From Strongyloides papillosus (Eukaryota > Nematoda > Chromadorea > Rhabditida > Strongyloididae), in assembly GCA_005656395.1 (NCBI GenBank), contig SRSI01000068.1:868001-932000 (forward strand): a stretch of DNA of 64,000 bases, written 5' to 3'. The position numbers were made by a program, and so were the translations under genes. A model generated the notes under the pieces. That model searched no databases. It was given only the letters and a program-made list of their open reading frames with translations, and was not told where the DNA came from. Shown piece after piece: positions 47,312 through 58,437 of the stretch. Position 1 is the stretch's first letter, and the number at the start of each line of letters is the position of its first letter.

Positions 47312-48009
47312 TTAGATTGGTAATGCCATCTTAGCTTTTTCTTTGATAACTTTGTTAAAGTAAATATAAAAGAAATCAGCATATAAAACTGTTTGAACAA
47401 CACCAGCAACAATGGCAATTGGATCATAAAATTGTTCAGTTTGGTATCTGTATACCCAATTTAAGATATAAAGACCTCTGTATAATCCAAGGCAGAAGAG
47501 ATAGTGGGCTGTTATAGTTTCGGCTTCTCCTCTTTGTTGCAACATAAACATTTGTGGCAAAATTGCTACAGCTTCAAGATAAATAGAGAATGTCCATAAA
47601 ACTTCTAATGGTGTAAATTGAGCATTAATAACACAAGCCAAAATTGCTGCTGGAATAACCAAAATTTCAACACGGAAGTTATCTTGTTCACTATTTGCTG
47701 TATGTTTAAACATATGATAATAGAAAACAACTGTGGCATATGAAGAGGCGATAAAGAAAATCTGGAATAAATTTTTTAAGTAAAATATGGAAAATTTCTT
47801 AAAAAATGTTAAATTACCTTCATTATTGTGTTGTACAAAGAGATGTAAGTCGTGAAAAGATCCAAATATCTTGTCGTGAATACCAACGCAAAAAGAACCA
47901 GCGATTTACCTGAAAGTCCGGAAACTGATTTTGTTTTCCATATTTTGAATAGTAAAATTATTATGGCAAATAAATGACATAAATCACCAGCTAATCTAAA
48001 AGCATTCAT
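47312..48009 (-). CDS. erd-2: ER lumen protein-retaining (KDEL) receptor
   Basis: Two exons, 47818..48009 and 47312..47761, join in phase 0 and encode 213 residues, the exact family size. The seven-helix protein begins [20 protein letters not shown] and contains the conserved [20 protein letters not shown]. Later conserved stretches are [40 protein letters not shown] and YFNKV. It cycles between Golgi and ER and retrieves escaped luminal chaperones carrying KDEL/HDEL ends. A TGACGTGG element lies 167-174 bp upstream of the ATG on the coding strand and fits stress regulation by the unfolded protein response. Confidence 0.97.
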
Positions 48010-49547
48010 TTTTCCCTGAAAACAACAATATAAACAATTTAATCAACAAAAAATACTTTTTAACTATTAAAAATTAATTGTAAAATTGAAAAAAATAACT
48101 TTCTAGGTCAAAGACACGACCTTCAAATAAAAAGAGGTAAGTTATACGTATTACGGCCATCACTAAAGATTCTGGCCACGTCACTTTTTACATAGGATAA
48201 ATATCTAATCAATTAATAATTCCCTATTAACTCACTAATAAACAATAAAGCAATTATAAAAGATATTAAATAGAAGTTCTCTTTTTTCATAACTAAATAA
48301 AATTTCTCTTTTTTTTATAACTAAATAAAAATTCGCATTCCTTCATAAATAAAACAAATCAATTGTAAAAAAATCTCTACTCCTCCAATAAAGTTAATAT
48401 TTTTTATTATATTTTAGTAGAACAATCAAATAGTGATACTTAAACCACCGATCAGTAAAATTTTTATAAATCTATCCAATAGAAGTGTGAGATAAAATTG
48501 ACATTTGGTGGATAGGTAAACTGATGAGTGTCAACAAACCTTATACAAAAAATTATATTAAAATTATATGATATGGAAATTTAAAATTACTACCACAATA
48601 ATACAATTTTCCATTGATTATTTAACATATCATTAGTTTTTTCCATATAAAAAAATGTACATTGTCATTAAAAAAAGTTCGAAAACATAATGTTGTTGGA
48701 AGAAAATTCTTACAGAGAAAAATTGGAAATTTGATCGTATATTGTAATGAGCAATTTTAAATTGTATTATCAGATTTTACAATGAATAAATTATCATCAT
48801 TGTAGGTGAATGTATATTTGTATTGGAGTGAATAATAATGTTTTTACAATTTGAATTATTATAAAAACTTGATCATGTTTGTAATGTATGAGAGATAATG
48901 GAATATTTTAAGGAAACTTGAAAAGTGTATTTTAATAATAAATTTCTAACAAATAAAAATTATAGCGTATATAATTATTATGACGAGGAGTAAATATTTC
49001 CCATAATTTACTACACATTCTATTATTTTGTCAAATAAAAGATTTTCTTTGTTTCTTAAAAATTTTTAAATTAATTTATAAAAAATATTTTAAAGTACTT
49101 TATTTGAGTATAAATTGCACAGAAGTTATTTAGCTACGAGGATATTTCTTGTTATCATCTGCCTCCACAATCTATTTGCCATACAACATATATGTAGAAA
49201 ATATATATATATTATACATATAGATATATATGGTATTTTGTTATTCTACATTTTGAATAGCTTATATTTAACTGGATTGCTGTAAAATGGTCCATTTATA
49301 TAAGCTTAGAAAAGGGGGATGATGAGGTCAATCCTCTTTTTAATGATTCTGGCTAGTTCGTAGGGGTAGGAATAAGTACTGAGCTATTGTCAATGTTAGT
49401 TTAAAATTTGCTCAAAATATATGAACGCACATTATTTATATTTATATTATATTTGTAATATTTATTTATAGGTGTTGGTTAAAGACAACATATCACATAC
49501 ATTAATCTAAACTTTATTATATATTTTTCAGAATTTTTCTGTTTAAA
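48010..49547. other. Divergent upstream region
   Basis: 1.5 kb spacer between the KDEL receptor (minus) and the DDAH-like gene (plus). It carries the UPRE-like site at 48176-48183 and a short (TA)n-rich patch near 49199-49230. Otherwise nothing recognised. Confidence 0.6.
48176..48183 (-). promoter_or_regulatory. UPRE-like site TGACGTGG
   Basis: The plus strand reads CCACGTCA, so the minus strand reads TGACGTGG, the core site bound by XBP-1 and ATF6 in unfolded-protein-response promoters. It is on the coding strand of the KDEL receptor gene, about 170 bp upstream of its ATG. With this base composition such an 8-mer is expected well under once per window. Confidence 0.55.
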
Positions 49548-50519
49548 ATGAAATTTAGCCATGCTGTTATGATAAGGCTTCCTGAAAAAATTAAATATGA
49601 CAACAAAAAAATGATATCAAAAGTAAATTTAACACTTGCCAAACAACAGCTGGAAACATTAACAGAAATATTGAAAGAGGTATTTTAAATATGGAAGTAT
49701 TTTGACTTTATTTTAGGCTGGTATAAATGTTATTGAATTAGCACCAGAAAAAAAAGGCAATTGTATGAGCTTATTTCCCGATGATGCTGCAATCGTTATC
49801 CATGGAACAGCATTGTTAACGAGACCAAAAAAACAAGGAGCGCGTTTTGAAGAGGTAATAAATTGGAAACAGATGTTTCGTCGTCGTAATTAATTAAATT
49901 AATTAAAATTATTTATAGATAGCTTCAATACTTAAAGAATTAACATGGAATGTTGTTAAATGTGATGAGAAAGAGAATGGACATTACGTAATTTTGGAAG
50001 GTTCAGATGTATTGTTTACAGGAAAAGAGATATTTGTTGGAATTAGGAAAGATGGAACAAATATGGAGGGTGCAACAATTGTTGCTAAAACATTTCCAGA
50101 TATCCCAGTAATGCCTATATATTTACCTAGTAAATTACCACTTAAACACTATTTTTGTATGGTTAAAGATGGAGTATTAAGTTATTTTAAATGTAAAGAT
50201 TCCGACATAATATTAGAGAGATTAAATAGAGAAGCAACTTATAGGTATCAAATATTGTCGTTAGATCAAGATACATCGTCAAATTGTTTAAACGTGAATG
50301 ATCACCTAATATTTCGAGGTGATGTTAATGAAACTGTAAGTGAATTACTAATAATTATCTTTTAATCTGATTGTTTATTTTAAGAAATTTAATGTTTTGA
50401 AGTTACCTATTGAGCTATGGGGAATTGATGTTAGTGAATTGATAAAAATTGGAGGTTCATTGACAAGGTTTTGTTTGATGATAAATAAAATAAATAGTAA
50501 GAAAGGAATTTTAATGTAA
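49548..50519 (+). CDS. DDAH-like protein lacking catalytic residues
   Basis: Four exons, 49548..49679, 49717..49854, 49919..50335 and 50385..50519, encode 273 residues (human DDAH1 has 285). The fold is recognisable by FSHAVMIRLPEKI at the start, ALLTRPKKQGARFEEI, EGSDVLFTGKEIFVGIRKDG and TRFCLMINK at the end. Dimethylarginine dimethylaminohydrolase hydrolyses methylated arginines using a Cys/His pair. Here the catalytic His position (LHLK in DDAH1) reads LPLK with Pro164. The nucleophile position (TCCS) reads TRFC, putting Arg257 where Cys274 is expected. VED reads PDD, and DGGDV reads EGSDV. It is probably a pseudoenzyme or a protein with a changed activity. A ttttcag acceptor lies 17 nt before the ATG. 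Confidence 0.85.
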
Positions 50520-50592
50520 TTATTTTAAAGTATATACAATTTACTCAAATGTTTTTACAGATAATTTTTATCAATAAAAATAAGTATGAATA

Positions 50593-51579
50593 TTATTTAT
50601 GATTCAATTCACATCTTGTTATAGTTCTTCGTATCTCTTTATTAAACATCATTAAACAAAAACCATCTAATATATGGCATAATATCCAAGCACAACTTGT
50701 AAAGGCCATTATTCCTAATTTAGTCGTGAAGTATGTTGAAAAAACATAAAAAGACAATATTTCTAGAAGAAATATAATATTTTGGCAAAATGCTTGGAAG
50801 AAAAATTTTGTTTTCATTGTTCGTTTATTAGAACTTCCACCCGTAGTTGTTGCATCTTTCAATTGTGACTTTTGTGTTGGCTTTCTAATGGCTGTAAATT
50901 TAAACATTGTTCTATTAACTGTAAACGGTGATAATGTTGTCTTTTTTTTCACTCTTTTTATTTCATTTTGATTTATAGCTTTTTTAAATCTTATTGCAAG
51001 TTTAACACATATTAGAAAATCTATAGACATTGTCATAATTACATATATTGTTGTCAGTCGGAAATCAATTACATTTCCTAGAATATAACTACAATTTGTA
51101 TCGCCAAAGATAAACAAATACGTATCAGGATCAAAATAATAATCACATGTTGAAAAAAAGTACGGAATAATATGAAGAATAGCAGTAGTCCAAAGGATGA
51201 TTAAAATTATTTTCGTTTTAACGCTAGAAAAAAACGAGTTATACTTTAAAGGAAAATAGACAGCAATAAATCTATTTATACAAATAAATACATGACAGTA
51301 AATTGATATATACCAAAAAAGTAACCCTATTTGACCAATTTTAGTGTTAAAGTAGTGAATAAAATTACTTCTAGGTAACACTAGTATCATTAATGGAGTC
51401 CAAAAAAAATATATTAATGAAATGGATAAATTAGATATACTATGATTGAGGCATATATAACCAAATATGTTTTGCATTTCCGCCATTTTTAAAAGTTTAA
51501 TAATACAAATACTATTTATTATAATACCAATCATTCCCAATATTACAAAAATTGCACTTGCCAATATGTCATCTGTCAT
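50593..51579 (-). CDS. Srx-type serpentine chemoreceptor
   Basis: This single-exon GPCR has 328 residues and seven hydrophobic helices. The N-terminus is very short. TM3 ends CHVFICINRFIAVYFPLKYN, the NRFxAVxFP pattern of the nematode Srx family. TM7 and the tail read ILCHILDGFCLMMFNKEIRR, also typical (DG...FN.EIR). The third cytoplasmic loop is long and basic, with many Lys/Thr. Srx receptors act in chemosensory cilia. The single-exon structure and lack of close neighbours of the same kind suggest a lone member here. The assignment to Srx rather than another Srg-superfamily group is by motif only. Confidence 0.85.
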   Translation of the reverse strand: MTDDILASAIFVILGMIGIIINSICIIKLLKMAEMQNIFGYICLNHSISNLSISLIYFFWTPLMILVLPRSNFIHYFNTKIGQIGLLFWYISIYCHVFICINRFIAVYFPLKYNSFFSSVKTKIILIILWTTAILHIIPYFFSTCDYYFDPDTYLFIFGDTNCSYILGNVIDFRLTTIYVIMTMSIDFLICVKLAIRFKKAINQNEIKRVKKKTTLSPFTVNRTMFKFTAIRKPTQKSQLKDATTTGGSSNKRTMKTKFFFQAFCQNIIFLLEILSFYVFSTYFTTKLGIMAFTSCAWILCHILDGFCLMMFNKEIRRTITRCELNHK

Positions 51580-54020
51580 GTTCAGGTTGAACTTTACGAT
51601 TTTAGGTGAATAGTTTTACAAATATTCCTAAAATATTGTATAAATTTTAAGTTATTTTTTTTCTATTGTATCCTGAAAACAAAATTATATACAAGCATAA
51701 AAAAATAAAAAGTTATTATTATTTATGCACATTTCCAGCAAATAAAAATTTTATTAATATTCTTTACAATAAACTTATAGAAATATTAAAAAATTATGAT
51801 AAATATTTGAATTGAAGTAAATAAGTTTTTTGCAAATGGATAACAAAAATAAGTAATGTAGTTTAGTAACACTAGGGAATCAACAAAGATAATATAAATT
51901 TTCAAAATTGTAATATTTTCAGAAATTAACACGGTTTTTTTAGTATTAAAAAAATTTTTAAATATCATAACTTTCAATCAAAGAGTATTTTTGACTCATA
52001 AATGGCTTTATAGAACCAATAGGGAAATATTTGAAAATCTAATTATATTAATAATTTTTATAATTAAAAAGACATTTAAAATAAAATTCTTATTACATAA
52101 TTATATTTTATATAAATAATGTTCTCCATGAATTAATTTATTAAACATGGAATCGTTAAAAATAACTTATTGGTATATTCCGGTACTTAAAATCACCCAT
52201 ATTTAACAAATTTCATAAAAACTTATAGTAACGACTTAACAAGTTTATTATATCAAATAATTAACTTATGATATATAAATGATATTACAAGTATATAACT
52301 TTTTAGCATTATTTAATATAAAAATTGAGTTGTGAACGATTTAGTTAAAGCAAAAAGTCAAAATATAGGTTTACAAAAAGTGTTATTACATGTGATAAAT
52401 TACATTATAATTTTATGAAAAGAAATCTTTTTTTAAATGTTTTGTCTATATATAATTAAAAACTAAGTGTATACTCTAGATATCCAATTTTTTAATAATA
52501 CAACAGTTTATGAACATGCTTTAACAATGTTTTTTTCATTTTTAAAAAGAAATAAATTTAATTTATGAGTTTATCCTACAAAGTGAAAATATTCATTTAT
52601 TAAAGTTGTTATAGTATTTTAAATTAAATATTATTTAATTTTATAATAAAATATTTCACGAATCTCTTTAAACTACATTAAATTTTCATTTTATATGTTT
52701 TTTAAATTATTGTTACTCATAAAAGAAAAATATATTTTTTATGTGATTTCTAATTAAAATGAAAGTTTAGAGGTAATGTCAAAAGTATTACAATATAAAA
52801 GTTTTAATAACAAATATGTAAGATTAGCAATAACTCTACTCTCCAGATGAAAGAAATGAGTATATACAGTAAAAATACTTTAAATAATTAGTTTAGCTTA
52901 GTTTTAATAATTATGAACATGTATAAAAAACTAAAACTTTATCATTCTAGTTACATTTAGAAAATAAAGTAAATTTATAAATCAAATTTTCCCTATTTTT
53001 GAAATATACCAATTTAATACTGAGCAAAATGTTATAATTAAGTTATTTACAATTGTCAGCAAATATTATAAAAATAATTAACATCTCTGATTGTTTATGA
53101 GTCAGAAATTGATTGTATAATATTATTAAAGAGAAAACAAATAATTTTTGATTAATCTGTTTATATCATATTACTAATAATAAAGAAAATGCGGAACTAA
53201 ATTGCTATACACAGAACGTAATTGATATTACCGTATATTTATAATAAATTATTATTATTTAAAAAGAAAATTTCAGTGAAAAAAAAACTGTTATCGAGAC
53301 AAAAAAGGTTTAGGGAAAATCTACTGCTTGAGAAAATTCCCTAAAGATTCATTCAATAAAAAAATTAATGTATTTAAGTTTTTTAATCAACTTTTTGTTA
53401 ATAATTAAAAGTACAGTATTTTATTAGAGATGATGTTATAACTGGAGATTAATACTTTATTAGTTACAAAAAAATGTAGATATAAAAAGTACAATGTCAA
53501 TTATTAGAAAATAATTAGAAACCCAAAATTTATTATCCTAGTTTCGTTGATACCAACTTTTATAGTTGCACTTTTAATTATTTTCCATAAAAATAAAAAA
53601 ACTAATATGATAATATATGCTGTTGTTTACAACGATGATTTCATCAGTTTCATGAATATTTATAGCCACAACATAAATTATCTTTGTTTCATGGAACTCT
53701 AGTAAGAATATTTAAAGAAAACTTGACCACAAAATAAAAAACTGCATAACATTTTTATTCGGTTAAACATGTAATTTTAAACAATGACATAACAACAAAA
53801 AATATTGTTGAAGATTTGCTATTAAGTTAGGATTATTTGTTATAGTTAATATCTTTTCTACAGTAAAAAACAAATCATTATAAGGTGAAATATTTAATAT
53901 TTACTATCTACAAAGATTTTATTATATTTTCAGTTAAATAGAAATCTGTATTTAAATAAACTTTAGGTTTTGACTTTTATCAGTGGTTATTTATAATAAG
54001 TAAAAGAACTTTTTTAATCA
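51580..54020. other. 2.4 kb AT-rich intergenic region
   Basis: Upstream region of the chemoreceptor and downstream region of Sec24. No coding or RNA gene recognised on either strand. Confidence 0.6.
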
Positions 54021-57005
54021 TTACTTCTTAATAGATTGAACAATATGTCTAAGAAATTCCATGTATGAGTGTGAACTTTCATTTTTGTCTTCTATCAAAC
54101 GACTAACAAAAACATGTCTGTTAGGACTGTCTTCTCTGAAAAAAAATTAAATAAGTTATATATTGACAACGAGGTAAAACTTACTTCACAATAATTGGCA
54201 AAGAATAACGACCTCGTTTAGACATCATTTTGTTTATAAATTTAAAAAGTTTTTTTGAATTTTCATTATCTTGTTCTTCTAATATGAACCCATCATTGAC
54301 ATCGTAATAAGTATCTGCATCAAATAATTCTTTGAGAATAACATTGTTAGAGGAGGAACCAACAATTATATAAATAAATGTACCAGCATCCAGTAAATAA
54401 ACTTCACTTCTATGAATTCTACTATAACTTAGTGGTAAAATTTCGGGAACTAGTGGTCTTTCACCGATATCGGGGATATCATGATCTAAATTAAGAATAC
54501 TATTTATATTATACAACACGGGATGTATTTCAGCATTAATAACTTCAATTGGAGCAGTTGAGAAAAGTTGCATAGCTGCAATACGTTTATCAAATTTAAT
54601 AGAACGCCCAGCACCAAAGAAACAATCGTGTTTTAAGCAACCAAGAACAAATAATGGTAAAAACTTTAATTCTGTTGTTGGTGATAAAAGTGCATTAGGA
54701 TGCATTCCATTTGCTCTGTTAAAAGCACCCAATCCATCAATGGCTGAATACAATAGTGCTTCCCTACAATCGGAAATTGGAACACCATGTGTTGCACGTT
54801 CTGAACCCATTTTTGTTAAAAGTGAAATTGAAGCACTTATATCAAAGTTTCTATAAACATCTAACATATCACTAGTTAAAGGAAGACACATTGTATGAAC
54901 ACGTATTCTTCTATCACCTTTTGATGAAGTATATAATAAAGCCGCTTGAATAGTAATCTTATCAAGACCTTTTAAGTCATCTTCAAGTTCCAGTTGAGCT
55001 GCCATACCGATATCAGGTGAGACAATTGGCATATTTATTAAGTCAGTGGAACGAACAAAGTGATTTCCATAAAATGAATGTAATGTAACATTCTCTGTAC
55101 ATCTAATTCTTAATACAGCTTCCCATCCTATTTTGCGCGTCAAATATCTATCTAATATTTTACGGAATCTTGGATCACTCATATAAACATTGCTATTCTC
55201 TAATTTTGGAATGTAATATGTTTCACCACTTGAATATTTAGGTAAATCAGTTAATGTTGCCAAATCAACATACTCATTACCAAGTACAAATAAATCAACT
55301 CCAATTTGAACAGCACTAGCATTTAATGAAAATTGTTTATAAAAATCAGTTGCTGGAGCAAGTAAATCATATTCTTGTGCTGCTTTTTTTGTTGCTTCAT
55401 CTCTACGTTCTAAAGAGCCCAAACCAACATCCGGTAAAGAACATTGAAAGACTGTAATTCTACCACCAACATCCTTAATTAGTTGATGTGCAACATTCAG
55501 AGCACTTCCAAGACAGTTAGATTTTGAAGTAGATCCCTTGAACATATTTGGAAGATTTTCCAAAAATTTCTTTATCGTATCAAAGTAGTAGTGTAATGAG
55601 ACAACGAAACCATCTGCAGCTGGCACGAAAGGTTCATCAATATCTGATTCAACAAATACCTTTGGTTCAAATGTATTTTTATCGAATCTAAACGTATGAA
55701 TAAAAGCGTCAACAGCAACAAAACCAATAAGTACATTTTTATCCTTATATCCAGGTAAGTATTCCAATTTCTCAATAAGTTTTTCGCAAAATTCATTCAA
55801 ATATCCATTGTTTTGAGCAGAAACACTAACATCAATTACAAAAATGTAACAGCATGGTTGAGGTGATCTTGCCATATACTCAGATGGAGCAATAAATTCA
55901 ACAGTAGCACTCTTAATCTCTGGTCTCTCCGTAGGCTCTCCCCTTGTCTTGGTTGTTGGATTCCACAAGAACTCCTCTGGAACTTCATTGTTTCTAAAAC
56001 AAATATTGCATCTCCAGTGCCTCAAATCAGTGAACATAACAAATGGATTTATATAAGCTCTACAATAACGGCATCTAACAATATGCGTTTGAAGAATATT
56101 TAAGTTTGTCATATCTCTGAATGGTTGTAATGTAACACCAAATGGTAGCCGAGATTTCTTTAACAATTCACGAGTTTGAGGAACAACTCTTAATGAAGAT
56201 CTCATGATACGACTATCAACATTAATATTTGGATTAGATACAGTTAATGGAAGTTGTGGTGGATCTGATTGAAAACCCAATTGCCACAAATTGTTCGTTG
56301 TAAGAAGGTCAATTCTTCTATCTGTAGCTGTTGGTATATTATTTCCAAAATTCCCCATATTGTTGGATGGCATGCTATTTTGTTGATATGGTTGATTCAT
56401 ATTTGAGAATTGATAATTGGTTTGTTGAGGAATTAATGGTTTCGTTGGCATTCCGGGAGGAATCGGTTCCATTTGTGGAGGTTGTTGTAGAGGAAAACCA
56501 CTCTGCATATTTCCTAATGGTAAAGGATTAGGATTAGGCAATGGTGGCTGAGTGAAATTAGGCTGACTCAAAGGTGGACCACTACTAAATTGTGCAGGCC
56601 CACCAAATGAAGTTGGCTGTTGATATGATTGAGCTGGAGGAATTGCATTGAAATTTGTTGTTGGAGGAGCTGGAAATGATGATTGACCAGGGAAATTGTA
56701 TTGAGGAACATTACTCTGTTGCTCCATTGGCATTGGAGGAACAATAGCCTGAGGAATCGATTTTTGGCTACCAAAATTATTAACCACCCCTGTTCTAGGA
56801 GGTTGCTGAAATGGAATATTATTTTGCAAAGGCTGATTCATATTTTGAGTAGAATATTGTCCCATCACTCCATTTGGAATTGGCTGATTTATAGAACCAT
56901 CTGTAAATATTATTATACGTGTCAATTTAAAAAAAATAACTTACTATTTTTAAATTGTTGTGACTCAGGTCTTGGAGGACCAGGAAATGATGGAGAACCA
57001 TACAT
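54021..57005 (-). CDS. sec24: COPII cargo adaptor Sec24
   Basis: Three exons, 56945..57005, 54185..56900 and 54021..54135, encode 963 residues. The N-terminal 215 residues are Pro/Gln/Asn-rich and disordered, as in animal Sec24A/B. A zinc-binding domain follows with Cys297, 300, 318 and 321 (CRYCRAYINPFVMFTDLRHW region). Then come the trunk/vWA-like domain (CCYIFVIDVSVSAQNNGY), beta-sandwich, helical region and a C-terminal gelsolin-like domain (YLLDAGTFIYIIVG). The last exon supplies EDSPNRHVFVSRLIEDKNES. Sec24 binds cargo sorting signals at ER exit sites with Sec23. A ttattttctag acceptor lies about 11 nt before the ATG. Confidence 0.96.
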
Positions 57006-57317
57006 TGTATCTACCCTAGAAAATAATCGACTTAAAAAAATTATTCAAAAAGTACACAAATATAAATTATGAATCATATTTATATATATTATTCATGCTT
57101 GTTATGGCAACGAAAAATTTAAAAGAAGAAACATTATCCCAAAATGATATGCATATATCGCCGCGTTGGAGTAAAAGCTTCCTGCATGCGGCCTCGTAGA
57201 TCTGGTAGTCGTAAAATTATAAATCATCATCACATAAGTCATGTGTCTATTTTTATTTTTTTACAATAATAAATTAAACAAAATGTAAATTTAAAATTAT
57301 TAGTAAAAATTAAATTA
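57006..57317. other. apc-11 / sec24 spacer with GC-rich island
   Basis: 312-bp spacer between two minus-strand genes. The part at about 57155-57215 is strikingly GC-rich for this window (it includes GCATGCGGCCTCGTAGATC). A 46-codon minus-strand frame with its own ATG (57242 down to a stop at 57102) crosses it, but the other frames there are also open, simply because stop codons are rare in GC-rich DNA. Confidence 0.5.
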
Positions 57318-58091
57318 TTATTTACTAGCAAATTTCCATTCCTGTCTACATAATGGGCAATGGGGTTTTGCAGATTGAGCTCGATCTTCAGTCCATTTTA
57401 CAATACAATGCATGTGAAACGGATGTTTACAGGCACCCAAGACAAGGGGGCACTCATCTCCGGGTGTCTTACAATCTACACAACATGCCTCAAATGGCAT
57501 ACGACAAATACCACATGAATCGTCTCCTCCTTCAATCCATTTCCACTCAGCAAATGTGATAAATTTTTTTATTGTTACTTTTAAATCGGTACTTGATGGA
57601 ACTTGGTATTCTGATAAACATTTGGGATTATCCATCTCTATATCTACATCAACATCTACATCCATTGGTTGTATTATTTCACGTTTCTCTTTTGAAAATT
57701 TCACACCGTCCTCGAAACCATCAAAATCACTATAACATGTTACCCTACGAGTTTTAGCTGAACTTGACTGTGTTGGTTTCTTTATTATACCTGTTCGTTT
57801 ACTCCCCACAGATCTTCTTTTTGGTCCAGGTTCTGTTGGGAAAGATTCAAAAAGGTTCTGCCTGAGGCTACTATTTATACTCTTACCCCAACTAGCACCT
57901 CGTCCTTGGTTATAACTTTGGGTTGGTAAATCTTCAAACCAAGGTGAATTTTTTGTATCTTCATCATCATCACTTTCTGATAGGCTTAAATTTTCAACGG
58001 AAGGATGAATAATTTCTAATTTTTTGATAAGATCCTGGTGTTTTGTGTGAAATTTTATAGATGATTTCTCATTGAAGTTTAGAGTGGTCAT
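57318..58091 (-). CDS. apc-11: APC11-type RING subunit with long N-terminal extension
   Basis: This single-exon protein has 257 residues. Residues about 170-257 are APC11, the RING subunit of the anaphase-promoting complex: VTIKKFITFAEWKW, then CGICRMPFEACCVDCKTPGD, CKHPFHMHC and CPLCRQEWKF. All zinc ligands of the RING-H2 are visible between residues 193 and 250. APC11 recruits the E2 for ubiquitination of securin and cyclins. APC11 is normally about 85-135 residues, and here about 170 residues precede the domain. The extension is polar, with an acidic SDDDED patch, an RQNL that fits the D-box minimum RxxL, and a basic KTRRVTCYSDFDGF segment. No acceptor or alternative ATG marks a shorter start. 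Confidence 0.9.
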   Translation of the reverse strand: MTTLNFNEKSSIKFHTKHQDLIKKLEIIHPSVENLSLSESDDDEDTKNSPWFEDLPTQSYNQGRGASWGKSINSSLRQNLFESFPTEPGPKRRSVGSKRTGIIKKPTQSSSAKTRRVTCYSDFDGFEDGVKFSKEKREIIQPMDVDVDVDIEMDNPKCLSEYQVPSSTDLKVTIKKFITFAEWKWIEGGDDSCGICRMPFEACCVDCKTPGDECPLVLGACKHPFHMHCIVKWTEDRAQSAKPHCPLCRQEWKFASK

Positions 58092-58437
58092 TATTTAGAT
58101 AGAAATTAAGTAAATAATATCTTAGGTAGTTAGTTTGTGGAGTGTGTTTTTTACATCTTCTAGCTGAGAGTATGGAAATTGGACTACTGTGACTTTGTAT
58201 ATTTCATACAATAACGTTATAAAGTCAAGCTTGCGGCTAATTTATTGATAAATTGTTTACAAATTTAACTGCAGTGAAGGTTGTTACTTATTTAATTATC
58301 AATAACAAAACTCGTAAATTTTCTTATTAAGATTTTATATTAATAATAATATATGTATTATAAAGGTGTCAATGATATGTTTATCATGTAAATATAAATT
58401 AAAGTAAATTTGTTAAGAGGTTAATTTATGTAAAATA
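58092..58437. other. Short intergenic spacer
   Basis: 346-bp AT-rich spacer between the kinase and APC11 genes, both on the minus strand. No trans-splice-like acceptor is seen directly before the APC11 ATG. Confidence 0.5.
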
